Source of the DNA: Deltaproteobacteria bacterium
GTDB lineage: Bacteria > Desulfobacterota > Desulfarculia > Adiutricales > JAFDHD01
DNA length: 64,000 nucleotides
Direction of reading: 5' to 3'
Assembly (NCBI GenBank): GCA_019308995.1
Contig: JAFDHD010000003.1
Location: 19,270-83,269 of the forward strand
The position numbers and the translations under genes were made by a program. The notes under the pieces are model-generated. The model worked only from the letters and a program-made list of their open reading frames with translations, ran no database searches and was not told where the DNA came from. This document shows, piece after piece, positions 1 to 10,127 of this stretch (position 1 is the first letter of the stretch; the number at the start of each line of letters is the position of its first letter).

Positions 1-1
1 C

Positions 2-955
2 TCCCGTCTGATTCACGATTCACGAGCCTACGGCTGGCTCACGGTTAATAAAATCGTCAAGTATTCCTCGAATATCGGGGCGGTCAAGATCGGCCAGACG
101 CTGGGTTCGGATCGTTTCTACCGCTATCTCAGCCGGTTCGGTTTTGGCTCCAGGACAGGAATTGACCTGCCCGGTGAGTCGGGGGGCCTTGTCCGGCCTT
201 ACGATAAATGGACGGAGATTGACGCCGCCAATATCGCCTTTGGACAGGGAATTTCCATTACGGCCATCCAACTGGTCATGGCCATGTCCGCCCTGGCTAA
301 CGACGGCTTGCTCATGCGTCCATTCATTGTTTCCAAGATCATTGATTCTTCTGGAAAAGTGATCAAAAGATATGGACCTCAAATTGTTCGTCGGGTCGTT
401 TCGGAACAGACAGCCAGGGAAGTTCGGGAGATGCTGAGGCTGGTGGTTGAAGAGGGAGGTACAGGGACCCTGGCTGAGCCTGATGGCTACCCGGCCGCGG
501 GCAAGACCGGTACCGCTCAGAAGCTGGACCTGTCCACCCGCAGGTATTCCAAACGGAAATTTGTCAGTTCTTTCGTGGGCTTTATGCCTTACGACGATCC
601 GGAACTGGCCATCCTGGTTGTCCTGGATGAGCCCTGGCCCAAATTCTTCGGCGGCTTGGTTGCGGCTCCGGCCTTTAAAGAGATTGGTGAGAAGGTCCTG
701 CCGATCTTAAATGTAGCTCCCCGGTCCAGACCGTCGGTGTTGACCAGTTCTCTTGAAACGAAAAAGAAAGTAAGGGTATCGGCTCAAAGGAAACCGTTCC
801 TCAGCTTAAGCCCGGGAAACAAATCCTCAAACACCAAACCCATGTCAGGCATTACTCATGTCCACACTCCGGTCCGGGTGTCGCATCCCGGGGCTGAAGT
901 ATCGTCCAGGCCGACTGATCTCTCGCGGTGGACCGGCTTAACGCCTCATGGTTAA
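2..955 (+). CDS. ftsI: Division-specific D,D-transpeptidase FtsI (PBP3), 5' end missing
   Basis: C-terminal 317 residues of a class B penicillin-binding protein that cross-links septal peptidoglycan in the periplasm. The frame is open from the window edge. The transpeptidase S-x-N motif is visible as SSN (residues 22-24 of the fragment) and the KTGT motif near residues 168-171. The catalytic SxxK serine would lie upstream of the window. After the transpeptidase fold comes a tail of about 80 residues rich in Ser, Pro, Arg and Lys that does not look like a PASTA domain. It leads the dcw cluster and its stop lies just before murE. Identity is secure from motifs and context. Tail function is unknown. 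Confidence 0.95.
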   Translation, partial: SRLIHDSRAYGWLTVNKIVKYSSNIGAVKIGQTLGSDRFYRYLSRFGFGSRTGIDLPGESGGLVRPYDKWTEIDAANIAFGQGISITAIQLVMAMSALANDGLLMRPFIVSKIIDSSGKVIKRYGPQIVRRVVSEQTAREVREMLRLVVEEGGTGTLAEPDGYPAAGKTGTAQKLDLSTRRYSKRKFVSSFVGFMPYDDPELAILVVLDEPWPKFFGGLVAAPAFKEIGEKVLPILNVAPRSRPSVLTSSLETKKKVRVSAQRKPFLSLSPGNKSSNTKPMSGITHVHTPVRVSHPGAEVSSRPTDLSRWTGLTPHG

Positions 956-980
956 ATCGGAATGGGTTCGAGTTAGAGCC

Positions 981-2507
981 ATGAAACTGAAAAAGCTCAT
1001 AACTGCCAATGAAATTATAGATTTTAACGGTGATCCGGAGACAGAGGTTTCATCAGTCGCCTATGATTCCCGGGCTGTAACGCCAGGGTCTCTTTTTATC
1101 GCTGTCAAGGGTCATCTCGATGATGGACGTCGTTATGTGAAGGAAGCGGTGAAGGCCGGAGCGATGGCGATTATGGTTGACGAGCCACTGAGCCAGGACC
1201 CCGGAGTGCCTGTGATTATGGTTTCAGATACCAGGCGAGGTATGGCTCTGGCCGCGGCCGAATTTTATGGACATCCCGCCGAGAAGCTTGTCATGATCGG
1301 GATTACCGGGACCAAAGGCAAGACGACCACGGCCTTTTTGCTCGAATCAATCCTGAAGCAGGCCGGTCAAGCCACCGGGCTTATGGGAACGATCAAAATC
1401 AGTTACGCCGGAAAGGAACGGCCGTCTGTTATCACCACTCCCGAGGGTGTAGATTTACAGAAATACCTCCACGAGATGGTGCAGCATGGCGTGACGCACA
1501 CTGTATTTGAGGTCTCCTCCCACGCCCTGGCGCTGTCCCGCGTCGCTGGCTGTGAGTTCGATGTCGGCGTCTTTACCAACCTTGGCCGGGACCACCTCGA
1601 TTACCACCGGGACATGACTTCCTATTATGAGGCCAAACGGCGCCTGTTTTACGAGTTTTTAACCGGCGTGCACCTGGATGGCGGACCCAGAGCCGTCATC
1701 AACGTGGATGATGAATGGGGCCGGAAGATGGCCGCTGAGATGGGTCCTGAGGTCATCACCTTTGCCATAGAATCGGAGGCGGACCTGACGGCCCGAGAAA
1801 TTAAAAATGATCGTCTGGCCCTCTCGGCGCAGCTTGTCATCCCGGCCGGTGAGCTTGAGGTTCATACTCACCTGCTTGGCAGTTTTAATCTCTATAATCT
1901 TCTGGCTGCCTCGGGTGCAGCTTTGGCTTTAGGGATCGAGATGGAGCATATTGCGGCCGGTCTGGAGTCAATAGCGAGCGTGCCCGGCCGGCTGGAGAGG
2001 ATCGGCCATAATGACGATTTCCTGGTCCTGGTTGACTATGCTCACACCACGGAAGCCCTGATCAAGGCCCTGGAATCCGCTCGGGAGCTGGCTCCGGGAA
2101 GATTGTTCACTGTTTTCGGCTGCGGTGGGGATCGTGATAAATCCAAGCGGCACCACATGGGCCGGGCCGCCGGAAGGCTGTCCGATCTGGCCGTCGTCAC
2201 AAACGACAACCCCCGGACCGAAGACCCGGCGGCCATCATTAAACAGATCGAACCCGGGCTGCTCGGTTTGGATCTTCACCGCTGGGAACCCGGCGAAACC
2301 AATAGCAGCTATCCCCCGGGTTCTTATGCAATCATTCCGGACAGGCGGAAGGCGCTGCAGCTCGGTGTTCGTCTGATGCGTTCTGGAGATATCCTGCTCG
2401 TGGCCGGTAAGGGTCACGAAAGTTACCAGATCATGGGCCGGGAGAAGATTCACTTCGATGATCGAGAGGAAGCCTTGATGGCCTTGAAAATGGAAGGCAA
2501 GACTTGA
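981..2507 (+). CDS. murE: UDP-MurNAc-L-Ala-D-Glu:meso-diaminopimelate ligase MurE
   Basis: Cytoplasmic Mur ligase adding the third stem-peptide residue. The ATP-binding motif GTKGKTTT lies near residue 110. The DNPRTEDP motif near residue 410 is the signature of ligases that use meso-DAP rather than lysine, so the wall is DAP-type. The protein has 508 residues, normal for the family. An in-frame ATG at 948 overlaps the ftsI stop, but 981 (protein starting MKLKKLI) fits the family N-terminus better, with a GAG-rich stretch upstream. murF starts inside its stop codon, suggesting translational coupling. Confidence 0.96.
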   Translation: MKLKKLITANEIIDFNGDPETEVSSVAYDSRAVTPGSLFIAVKGHLDDGRRYVKEAVKAGAMAIMVDEPLSQDPGVPVIMVSDTRRGMALAAAEFYGHPAEKLVMIGITGTKGKTTTAFLLESILKQAGQATGLMGTIKISYAGKERPSVITTPEGVDLQKYLHEMVQHGVTHTVFEVSSHALALSRVAGCEFDVGVFTNLGRDHLDYHRDMTSYYEAKRRLFYEFLTGVHLDGGPRAVINVDDEWGRKMAAEMGPEVITFAIESEADLTAREIKNDRLALSAQLVIPAGELEVHTHLLGSFNLYNLLAASGAALALGIEMEHIAAGLESIASVPGRLERIGHNDDFLVLVDYAHTTEALIKALESARELAPGRLFTVFGCGGDRDKSKRHHMGRAAGRLSDLAVVTNDNPRTEDPAAIIKQIEPGLLGLDLHRWEPGETNSSYPPGSYAIIPDRRKALQLGVRLMRSGDILLVAGKGHESYQIMGREKIHFDDREEALMALKMEGKT

Positions 2508-3901
2508 GCGGGTTCAGTCTCACCCTTGCCGAGGTGGCGCAGGCTCTGAGGCTTGAGTCTGAGGCAAACTATGCCCGGCTTACTTTTCCCGGCGTGAGTA
2601 CGGATACCAGGAATCTAAAAGGCGGTGAACTATTCGTGGCCCTGAAAGGCGAGCGATTTAACGGGCATGATTATCTGAAGCAGGCTTTTGATAAAGGAGC
2701 GGCGGCGGCTGTGGTTAATCGGCATGGGGAGCTGAAGGGCCGCCTAATGCTGAGAGTACCTGACACCCTGCGGGCTCTGGGAGACCTGGCGGCTTACCTC
2801 AGGCGGCGTCAGACCCTCAAGGTTGTTGCCATAACCGGCTCCAATGGTAAGACCACCACCAGAGAGATGACGGTCAGGATTTTAAAACAGTCATTCAACG
2901 TCCTGGCGGCGTCGGCTAACTTCAATAACCTGATCGGTCTGCCGCTGACCCTGTTTAACCTCAGGCCGGAGCACCAGGTGGCCGTTCTGGAAATGGGTAC
3001 GAACAGGTTTGGAGAGATCAGCCGCCTGACGGAAATCGCCGACCCGGACGTAGCCCTGGTGACCAGCATTGCCCCGGCTCACCTCGAAGGGTTGGGCGGT
3101 CTTGAAGGAGTGGCTCGTGCCAAGGGTGAGCTTTATGATGGGTTGAAAAACGGGGCCGTGGCGCTGGTCAACCTGGATGACCCCCTGGTAGTCCGGATCG
3201 CCGGGACTTACAGCGGGCCGCGTTTGTCTTTTGGTTTCAGCCGCCAGGCCGAGGTGCAGGCTCGAAAACTCAAGCATCGAGGCCTTAAGGGCTCCGGCTT
3301 CGAATTGGTGACCCCCAAAGGATCAGTAACGGTCAGGCTTCCACTGTACGGTCGGCATAATATCAGCAACGCCTTGGCTGCAGCGGCAGTGTCCCTGTCC
3401 ATGGGAGTTACGCCGGCTCGAATTCGAGACGCCCTGTCCGGGATGAAGCCTTTTCCCGGGAGATTGGAGCTGAAACGGCTATCCGGACCGATTTACCTCC
3501 TGGATGACACGTACAATGCCAATCCGGTCTCGGTCGAGGCGGCCCTGTCCGTGCTCAAGCGCCTGAAAGGCCGGGGACGGGCGGTGGCCGTATTGGGAGA
3601 TATGTTCGAGCTGGGAGCCGAGAGCGAAGCCGAACATGCCCGGATAGGTCGAGTGGCGGCAGAAACCGGTTTGGACCTGCTGGTCGGAGTCGGTCCGCTG
3701 GCCAAGGTTCTCATCGGCTCGGCCCGCCGGACTGGTTTGTCCAGGGACAGACTGCACTGGTTTGAAGATCAAGACCAGGCCGGTCTTTGGCTCAAGGCCG
3801 AATTACGCCCCCTGGACCGAGTGCTAATCAAGGGGTCCCGAGGCATGCACCTGGAAAGAATTGTCAGCTGTCTTGAAAGGCAGGAAGGAGGCCAGGGGTG
3901 A
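2504..3901 (+). CDS. murF: UDP-MurNAc-tripeptide:D-Ala-D-Ala ligase MurF
   Basis: Adds the D-Ala-D-Ala dipeptide to complete the cytoplasmic UDP-MurNAc-pentapeptide. The protein has 465 residues with the Mur ligase ATP motif GSNGKTTT near residue 112, and the central and C-terminal Mur ligase domains follow in order. The start is a TTG at 2504 that overlaps the murE stop (TTGA), preceded by GGAAGG at good distance. The next gene, mraY, overlaps its stop by four bases. The dipeptide-forming ligase Ddl is not encoded in this cluster and must be elsewhere in the genome. Confidence 0.96.
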   Translation: MSGFSLTLAEVAQALRLESEANYARLTFPGVSTDTRNLKGGELFVALKGERFNGHDYLKQAFDKGAAAAVVNRHGELKGRLMLRVPDTLRALGDLAAYLRRRQTLKVVAITGSNGKTTTREMTVRILKQSFNVLAASANFNNLIGLPLTLFNLRPEHQVAVLEMGTNRFGEISRLTEIADPDVALVTSIAPAHLEGLGGLEGVARAKGELYDGLKNGAVALVNLDDPLVVRIAGTYSGPRLSFGFSRQAEVQARKLKHRGLKGSGFELVTPKGSVTVRLPLYGRHNISNALAAAAVSLSMGVTPARIRDALSGMKPFPGRLELKRLSGPIYLLDDTYNANPVSVEAALSVLKRLKGRGRAVAVLGDMFELGAESEAEHARIGRVAAETGLDLLVGVGPLAKVLIGSARRTGLSRDRLHWFEDQDQAGLWLKAELRPLDRVLIKGSRGMHLERIVSCLERQEGGQG

Positions 3902-4977
3902 TCTATCATATCCTCTATCCGCTCCATACCGTTCTCCCGGTTTTTAACGTCTTTCGTTATATCACCTTCAGGACCATTTATGCCTCCATGACCGCCCTTC
4001 TGATCAGTTTCATCATCGCTCCCTGGTTTATTCGGAAGGTCAAACAATATCAGATCCGCCAGTACATTCAGGAGGATGGCCCGGCCGCCCACCAGAACAA
4101 GGCCGGAACCCCAACCATGGGCGGGGTCTTTATTTTATTTTCATCCCTTGTGGCCGGCCTGCTTTGGGCCGATCTGACCAATATCTATATCTGGCTTTTG
4201 ATCTTCGTGGCGCTCGCTTTTGGATTGATCGGCTTTTTAGACGATTTCCTCATGCTCCGCCGCAAGAACAACAGGGGCCTTTCCGTGCGGTCTAAGATTT
4301 TCTGGCAGGTTGTTGTCGCGCTGGGTGTGGGGATCTTCCTCTATCTTTATCCTGATTATGATACCCGGTTCGCCGTTCCCTTTTTCAAAGGAGTTCAGCC
4401 CGACTTGGGTCTGGGTTATGTACTGCTTGCGGTTCTGGTTATCGTCGGCGCCTCTAACGCCGTCAACCTGACCGACGGACTTGATGGGCTGGCCATCGGG
4501 CCTTTCCTGATCGCCATGGGCACTTACCTGATTTTTTCTTATCTCGCCGGGCACGTGAAGATCGCAGAGTATCTGCAGATACCATTTTCTCCTGGCGTCG
4601 GCGAGGTCACAGTCCTCTGCGGGGCTCTGGCCGGGGCAAGTATCGGCTTCCTGTGGTTCAACACCTATCCGGCTCAAATCTTCATGGGCGATGTCGGTGC
4701 TCTGCCTTTGGGGGCTTTGCTTGGTACGGTGGCATTGCTGGTGAAACAGGAATTACTGCTTATTTTAGTCGGCGGCATTTTTGTCATCGAAACGATCTCG
4801 GTCATTATGCAGGTTGGGTTTTTCAAGGCCACTAACGGCAAGCGGATCTTCCGCATGGCTCCGGTGCATCATCACTTTGAGCTCAAGGGTTGGGCTGAGC
4901 CCAAGGTTATTGTCAGGTTCTGGATCATTGCCGCAATTTTGAGTCTGATTGCCATCAGCACCTTGAAGCTGAGGTAG
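3898..4977 (+). CDS. mraY: Phospho-MurNAc-pentapeptide translocase MraY
   Basis: Inner-membrane enzyme that transfers phospho-MurNAc-pentapeptide onto undecaprenyl phosphate to make lipid I. The protein has 359 residues with about ten hydrophobic segments. Family motifs are visible: GGP/GTPTMGG-type sequence near residue 70, LDD in the first catalytic loop (FLDDFLM), the [12 protein letters not shown] motif in the centre, and the histidine-rich [11 protein letters not shown] motif near the C-terminus. It starts with GTG inside the murF stop codon, preceded by AGGAAGGAGG. A 157-base interval to murD follows and is filled by a small ORF. Confidence 0.97.
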   Translation: MIYHILYPLHTVLPVFNVFRYITFRTIYASMTALLISFIIAPWFIRKVKQYQIRQYIQEDGPAAHQNKAGTPTMGGVFILFSSLVAGLLWADLTNIYIWLLIFVALAFGLIGFLDDFLMLRRKNNRGLSVRSKIFWQVVVALGVGIFLYLYPDYDTRFAVPFFKGVQPDLGLGYVLLAVLVIVGASNAVNLTDGLDGLAIGPFLIAMGTYLIFSYLAGHVKIAEYLQIPFSPGVGEVTVLCGALAGASIGFLWFNTYPAQIFMGDVGALPLGALLGTVALLVKQELLLILVGGIFVIETISVIMQVGFFKATNGKRIFRMAPVHHHFELKGWAEPKVIVRFWIIAAILSLIAISTLKLR

Positions 4978-4985
4978 AGGGATCA

Positions 4986-5138
4986 ATGGTCAAGGGAATT
5001 CGTCTGTTCTGTCAACATTTCTTCAACCCGTTGCATCTTTACTGCCGTTTTCTTGACCTGGGCCTGCCGCCGAGTTTATCACGGCGAGTCTGCTATCTGT
5101 ATGAACGCTTGCTCATAGCGCGAGGTCGTAACTTGTGA
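4986..5138 (+). CDS. Small unrecognised 50-residue protein between mraY and murD
   Basis: I do not recognise this protein. The ORF has 50 codons, an ATG start with TAGAGGG a few bases upstream, and a TGA stop that overlaps the murD ATG (TGATG). It therefore fills the only sizeable gap between mraY and murD. The peptide is basic (several Arg, few acidic residues), has three Cys and several aromatic residues in its first half, and ends in an Arg-rich segment. There is no signal peptide or clear transmembrane helix. Coupled overlap with murD, as at neighbouring junctions, argues it is translated. It could still be only a ribosome-delivery leader. Confidence 0.55.
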   Translation: MVKGIRLFCQHFFNPLHLYCRFLDLGLPPSLSRRVCYLYERLLIARGRNL

Positions 5139-6511
5139 TGGTTGAACTCCAAATAGAGACTGCATCGGATCTGGCCGGCCGGCGGGTGGTGGTGGTAGGC
5201 CTGGCCCGGACCGGACTGGCCGTGGCCGAGTTTCTGCTCAGCCAGGGTTCAGAAGTGGTGGCCACCGATATTTTGCCTGCCGAAAGATTGGACGAACAGA
5301 TCAAGACCCTGGCCACGAGGGGCGCGGTCCTGGAACTGGGAGGTCACCAGAATGAGACCTTCCTGGAAGCGGACTTGATTGTGGTCAGCCCGGGCGTGCC
5401 GCCGACGATCCAGCCGCTTCAAATGGCTTTGGCCAAGGGTGTGCCCGTCATAGGGGAGCTGGAGTTTGCTTCATTTTATGTTACCGCGCCTCTCATCGCA
5501 GTCACCGGCACTAATGGCAAGTCCACCACGACCGCCCTCATCGGCGAAATACTGCAGGCGGCTGGCAGGAGGGTCTTTGTCGGTGGAAACATCGGGAACC
5601 CGCTCATGAATGCCGTCAACAGCAGAGAGAAGTTCGATCTGGCCGTGGTTGAGGTTTCCAGTTTTCAACTGGAAGGTGTGGAATCATTCCACCCGAAGGT
5701 AGCCCTGCACCTGAACCTGACGCCGGACCATCTGGATCGTCATGTTCATTTTAGCGCCTATGCCGAAGCCAAGGCCCGCCTTTTTTCTCGTCAGACTACG
5801 GATGACACGGCGATTTTGAACGCAGACGATGATCAGGTCGCCGCGATAAGGACCCGGGCCAGACGCCTTATGTTCAGCCGCAGGCATGAGCTTGGAAACG
5901 GGGCCTTTATTAAAGAGGGAAAGATCGTCCTGGCTCAAGGCGGCCGCCCGCTCGGGGAGCTGCCGCTTGAAGAGCTGAGCCTAACGGGCAGCCATAATCA
6001 TGAAAACGTCATGGCTGCCTTGCTGGCAGCCTGGGCTTTGGGAATCGAAACAGAGACCACCCTTGAGGCTGCGGCGCGCTTTCAGGGGTTGCCTCACCGG
6101 GTTGAATTCATCGGTCGGTATGGCGGCGTGCGTTACTACAACGATTCCAAGGCCACGAATGTCGGAGCGGTTATCAGGTCTGTGGAAGGTTTCAGCGAGC
6201 CGGTTATCCTCATTGCCGGAGGGCGGGACAAGGACAGCGACTTCACTTTGCTTCGTCCGGCAGTCCGGGGGAAGGTCCGGTTCATGATTCTCCTGGGTGA
6301 GGCTCGAAAGAAGATGGCTCAAGCCCTAAAAGGCACAGGTGATTCCTGTTTTGCCCGGGACATGGCTGAGGCGGTCGCCTTGGCCAGGAAGAAAGCGAAA
6401 CCCGGAGAGGTGGTTCTTCTTTCACCGGGCTGCGCCAGTTTTGACATGTTCACTGACTATGCTCACCGGGGCCGGGTCTTTACTGATCTGGTCCGGCGCG
6501 GGGACGCTTGA
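5138..6511 (+). CDS. murD: UDP-MurNAc-L-alanine:D-glutamate ligase MurD
   Basis: Cytoplasmic Mur ligase adding D-Glu to UDP-MurNAc-L-Ala. The protein has 457 residues with an N-terminal Rossmann-like segment (VVVVGLARTGLA), the ATP motif GTNGKSTT near residue 122, and the C-terminal motifs YNDSKATN and AGGRDKDSDF typical of MurD. A GTG three bases upstream (5135) is an alternative start. ATG 5138 is preferred because it overlaps the upstream small ORF's stop as TGATG. ftsW begins in its own stop codon. Confidence 0.96.
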   Translation: MVELQIETASDLAGRRVVVVGLARTGLAVAEFLLSQGSEVVATDILPAERLDEQIKTLATRGAVLELGGHQNETFLEADLIVVSPGVPPTIQPLQMALAKGVPVIGELEFASFYVTAPLIAVTGTNGKSTTTALIGEILQAAGRRVFVGGNIGNPLMNAVNSREKFDLAVVEVSSFQLEGVESFHPKVALHLNLTPDHLDRHVHFSAYAEAKARLFSRQTTDDTAILNADDDQVAAIRTRARRLMFSRRHELGNGAFIKEGKIVLAQGGRPLGELPLEELSLTGSHNHENVMAALLAAWALGIETETTLEAAARFQGLPHRVEFIGRYGGVRYYNDSKATNVGAVIRSVEGFSEPVILIAGGRDKDSDFTLLRPAVRGKVRFMILLGEARKKMAQALKGTGDSCFARDMAEAVALARKKAKPGEVVLLSPGCASFDMFTDYAHRGRVFTDLVRRGDA

Positions 6512-7635
6512 TGGTTGAGAAGAAAACAGCCGGGCAATGGGATTATATTCTATTGCTGACCACACTGGTCCTGGTAGGCGGAGGTTTGGTCATGGTCCTC
6601 TCCGCCAGCTCCTTTATCGCGGAAAAGCGTTTCAACGACGTTTACTTCTTCTTCAAGCCGCAAGTGTTTTATATGCTTGGCGGCCTGGCCTTGATGCTGA
6701 TCTTGAAAAACATTCCCTACCAGTTCTTCTGCCGCCTCTCGTATTTCTGGCTCCTGCTGGCTGTCATCGGTCTGGTCCTGGTTTTCGTTCCCGGGGTGGG
6801 GCATAAAGTCAGCGGGGCTTCCCGCTGGTTGCGCCTGGGCATATTCTCTGGACAGCCATCGGAGTTCGCCAAGTTCGCCCTGGTGACCTTTCTTGCCTCT
6901 TCACTCGCGGCTAAAAGGGACAAGGTCAAGAGTTTTGCCTATGGGCTGGCGCCTCATTTAATCATTTTAGGGATACTGGCCGGATTGATCGTGGTCGAAC
7001 CGGACTTGGGCACTGCTATCACCCTGGTCATCATTACCATGATCTTGTTATTCGTGGCTGGAGTTCGTGTTTCGTACCTTCTCTCCCTGCTCGGTCTGTC
7101 TGTTCCGGTGATCGCCTTTTTCATCATGCGGCACGGTTATCAGCTCAAAAGGATTTTCGCTTACATCGCCCCTTGGGACGACCCCTTGGACGCCGGTTAT
7201 CACATTATTCATTCCTTTTACGCCTTTGGTCTGGGCGGGCTGACAGGAGTCGGGCCTGGAGCGGGCCGTCAGAAGCTGTTTTTTCTGCCCGAACCTCACA
7301 CCGATTTCATTTTTTCCGTAGTCGGTGAGGAACTGGGTTTTATCGGGGTAGTGGCTCTTTCTCTCCTTTTTCTGTGCTTGATCTGGAGAGGCATCGTCAT
7401 CGCCTTGAACGCCTATGAACTGGAGGGGACCTATCTGGCCTTAGGGCTGACTTTGATTATCGGAGTTCAGGCCTTCCTGAACATGTATGTTGTGACCGGG
7501 CTTTTACCGACCAAGGGAATGGCTCTGCCTTTTTTCAGTTATGGGGGCTCTTCCTTGATTATGAGCTTCTGCTGCGTCGGGATCATGATGAACGTGGCTT
7601 CTCAGGGGAAAAGGGTGAGGGGAACCGATGTTTAG
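6511..7635 (+). CDS. ftsW: Septal peptidoglycan glycosyltransferase FtsW (SEDS family)
   Basis: Polytopic inner-membrane protein of the SEDS family that polymerises glycan strands at the septum with its partner FtsI, encoded at the start of this cluster. The protein has 374 residues and about ten hydrophobic helices. SEDS motifs are visible: the conserved segment around PSEFAKF near residue 115, and the C-terminal LPFFSYGGSS motif near residue 340. ATG 6511 overlaps the murD stop (TGATG); a TTG at 6508 is a less likely alternative. Its end overlaps murG by eight bases. Confidence 0.96.
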   Translation: MVEKKTAGQWDYILLLTTLVLVGGGLVMVLSASSFIAEKRFNDVYFFFKPQVFYMLGGLALMLILKNIPYQFFCRLSYFWLLLAVIGLVLVFVPGVGHKVSGASRWLRLGIFSGQPSEFAKFALVTFLASSLAAKRDKVKSFAYGLAPHLIILGILAGLIVVEPDLGTAITLVIITMILLFVAGVRVSYLLSLLGLSVPVIAFFIMRHGYQLKRIFAYIAPWDDPLDAGYHIIHSFYAFGLGGLTGVGPGAGRQKLFFLPEPHTDFIFSVVGEELGFIGVVALSLLFLCLIWRGIVIALNAYELEGTYLALGLTLIIGVQAFLNMYVVTGLLPTKGMALPFFSYGGSSLIMSFCCVGIMMNVASQGKRVRGTDV

Positions 7636-8737
7636 GCTGCTCATGGCCGGAGGCGGAACAGGCGGGCATCTTTTCCCGGCAGTAGCTGTGGCCGAAGAAT
7701 TCATGCAGCGCCGGGCGGAGATAGAGGTCCTTTTCGTGGGCACTGGCCGTCCGGTGGAAAAGGAAGTCCTCGGTCCACGCGGCCTGGCCGTTCGTAAAAT
7801 CATTGCCTCAGGATTCATGGGCAAGTCCTTCCCGGCCCGTTTTCTTTCACTGGCTCAAGTGCCTGTCGGTCTAATCCAGTCCGCGTATATTCTCCTGAGT
7901 TTCAGGCCGGACCTCCTTTTTTGCCTCGGCGGCTATGCTTCAGGGCCGGTAGGTCTTACCGGCCGAACCTTGGGCTTCCCCACGGCCGTTCACGAACAGA
8001 ACTCCATTCCGGGAGTGACCACTCGATTCCTGGGCCGCCTGGCCGACTTGATCTTCATCAGCTTTGACTCCACCCGGAAGTTCTTCCCGCCGGACAAGAC
8101 CTATCTGACTGGTAATCCAGTCCGGCAGGAGATAGCGCGGCTGGGCGAAGTCGAGGAAGAAAATAAACCAAACGGCTTCAGCCTGCTGGTTGTCGGCGGA
8201 AGCCAGGGAGCTCACGCCATCAATGTAGCCGTGATCGAATCTATGCGCGTGCTGACCGAGAAGCGGGCGGCTCTCTCCATCGTCCACCAGACCGGTACGG
8301 CGGATTATGAATATATCCACCGCGCTTATGACGCCATGGGACTCGAGGCAGAGGTCCATCCCTTCATCCATGACATGGGGCAGGCTTACCGGAAAGCGGA
8401 TCTGGTCGTGTGCCGGGCCGGGGCCCTCACGGTGGCCGAAGTGACGACCCTGGGTCGGCCGGCCATCTTCATTCCTTTACCGACTGCGATCAAGAACCAC
8501 CAGGAGATCAACGCCTTGTCTCTGGTTGAGGCCGGGGGAGCCGAGATGATCAGGCAGGGGGACCTGACCCCGGAATTACTGGCTCAGAAGCTGACCGGTT
8601 TTATGGACGATCGGGCAAGGCTGAAAAGGATGGGGCAGCAGGCCCAAAAGTCGGCCAGGCCTTTTGCGGCGCGTGAGATTTATGACATTTGCATGAGATA
8701 CCTCGGAAGCAGGAAGGGAGGCCGCAAGGCCCGCTGA
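7628..8737 (+). CDS. murG: Lipid II synthase, GlcNAc transferase MurG
   Basis: Peripheral membrane GT-B glycosyltransferase that adds GlcNAc to lipid I, producing lipid II. The protein has 369 residues. The N-terminal glycine-rich loop GGGTGGH is at residues 8-14, and the C-terminal UDP-GlcNAc-binding region with GGSQGA, CRAGALTVAE and the PTAIKNHQEINA segment is present. A strong GGTGAGGGGA ribosome site precedes the ATG, which lies inside the end of ftsW. It is followed by murC after three bases. Confidence 0.97.
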   Translation: MFRLLMAGGGTGGHLFPAVAVAEEFMQRRAEIEVLFVGTGRPVEKEVLGPRGLAVRKIIASGFMGKSFPARFLSLAQVPVGLIQSAYILLSFRPDLLFCLGGYASGPVGLTGRTLGFPTAVHEQNSIPGVTTRFLGRLADLIFISFDSTRKFFPPDKTYLTGNPVRQEIARLGEVEEENKPNGFSLLVVGGSQGAHAINVAVIESMRVLTEKRAALSIVHQTGTADYEYIHRAYDAMGLEAEVHPFIHDMGQAYRKADLVVCRAGALTVAEVTTLGRPAIFIPLPTAIKNHQEINALSLVEAGGAEMIRQGDLTPELLAQKLTGFMDDRARLKRMGQQAQKSARPFAAREIYDICMRYLGSRKGGRKAR

Positions 8738-8740
8738 GAT

Positions 8741-10126
8741 ATGTTTAACAAGAAACAGCACATCCACTTTGTGGGCATCGGCGGCATCGGCATGAGCGGC
8801 ATTGCCGAGGTCTTGATCAATCTGGGTCACCGTGTCAGCGGCTCTGACCTGAAGGAGTCTGAGAGAACCCGCAGCCTGGCTGCTTTGAAGGCTGAGATCA
8901 ATTATGAACACCGACCTGAGAATGTGGCGGGGGCGGACGTGGTCGTGGTTTCTTCTGCCGTGAGCGAAGACAATCCCGAGGTCCAGGCTGCACGGCGTGA
9001 GTTTATTCCGGTTATTCCTCGAGCTGAAATGCTGGCTGAATTGATGCGCTTAAAATACGCCGTGGCCGTGGCCGGTTCCCATGGCAAGACCACCACCACC
9101 TCCCTCATTGGGACCATCTTTGAGGCAGCCGCTCTGGACCCGACACTGGTTATTGGAGGCAAGCTGGCCAGCATTGGCTCCAGCGCGCGGCTGGGTAGCG
9201 GCGATTTTCTGGTGGCCGAGGCAGACGAGAGCGACGGGTCTTTTCTCCTCCTTTCGCCAACCATAGCGGTCGTAACCAACATTGACCTGGAGCATCTGGA
9301 TTATTATCAGGACCTGGATCATCTCAAAGAGACCTTCTTGGCCTTTGCCAACCGCGTGCCGTTTTATGGCGCGGCTGTACTCTGCCTGGATGACGCCAAT
9401 GTCCAGAGCCTGATTCCCAGGCTCAAGAAGCGCTATCTGACTTACGGCTTCTCCGCCCAGGCCGACATTCGGGCCGTTGATCTCGTTTCCCAGGGCCATC
9501 GCAGTAGTTATGAGCTTGTTTTCAAAGGTGAACACCTGGGCCGGATTGCTCTGAGCCTGCCCGGTCGGCATAACGTTCTCAACTCCCTGGCCGCCGCTGG
9601 AGTGAGTCTGGAGCTGGAAGTTCCATTTGAGGCCATCGCCACGGGGATGGATCAGGTGGGGGTCATTCATCGTCGCTTCGAGATTAAGGGCGAAGCAGGC
9701 GGCGTCGTGGTCATTGACGACTACGGTCATCATCCCACGGAAATCAGGACCACGCTGGCGACCCTGAAAGCATGCTATCCGAATCGTCGGGCCGTGGTCG
9801 TCTTCCAGCCGCATCGGTACTCCCGGACCAGCGCCTTGTTTGAGGAGTTTACGACGGCCTTTAACCAGGCCGACCGGGTCATTCTAACAGAGATCTATGC
9901 GGCCGGTGAAAAACCAATCACGGGGATAACCGGGCTGGCGCTGTTTGAATCTATTCGCGCCCATGGATATCGGGAGGCGCTCTTTGAGCCGGACCTGGAC
10001 AGGCTGGCGGCCGTGGTCGTGTCCGGCCTGAACTCTGGTGACGTGGTCCTGACGCTGGGAGCGGGCAGCATCTCCCGCACCAGTGATGAAATCCTGAGGT
10101 TACTCAAGGATGAGGCAGGAAGATAA
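8741..10126 (+). CDS. murC: UDP-MurNAc:L-alanine ligase MurC
   Basis: First Mur ligase of the pathway, attaching L-Ala to UDP-MurNAc in the cytoplasm. The protein has 461 residues. It has the N-terminal nucleotide-binding motif GIGGIGMSGIAEVL typical of MurC, the ATP motif GSHGKTTT near residue 112, and the C-terminal DDYGHHPTEI and FQPHRYSRT motifs that separate MurC from other Mur ligases. It follows murG by three bases and slightly precedes murB. The MurC-MurB-FtsQ order without Ddl between them is notable. Confidence 0.97.
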   Translation: MFNKKQHIHFVGIGGIGMSGIAEVLINLGHRVSGSDLKESERTRSLAALKAEINYEHRPENVAGADVVVVSSAVSEDNPEVQAARREFIPVIPRAEMLAELMRLKYAVAVAGSHGKTTTTSLIGTIFEAAALDPTLVIGGKLASIGSSARLGSGDFLVAEADESDGSFLLLSPTIAVVTNIDLEHLDYYQDLDHLKETFLAFANRVPFYGAAVLCLDDANVQSLIPRLKKRYLTYGFSAQADIRAVDLVSQGHRSSYELVFKGEHLGRIALSLPGRHNVLNSLAAAGVSLELEVPFEAIATGMDQVGVIHRRFEIKGEAGGVVVIDDYGHHPTEIRTTLATLKACYPNRRAVVVFQPHRYSRTSALFEEFTTAFNQADRVILTEIYAAGEKPITGITGLALFESIRAHGYREALFEPDLDRLAAVVVSGLNSGDVVLTLGAGSISRTSDEILRLLKDEAGR

Positions 10127-10127
10127 G

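Noticed and set aside
9050..9814. 254-codon minus-strand frame opposite murC
   Set aside because: It is a shadow of murC, with no ribosome site and no family resemblance.
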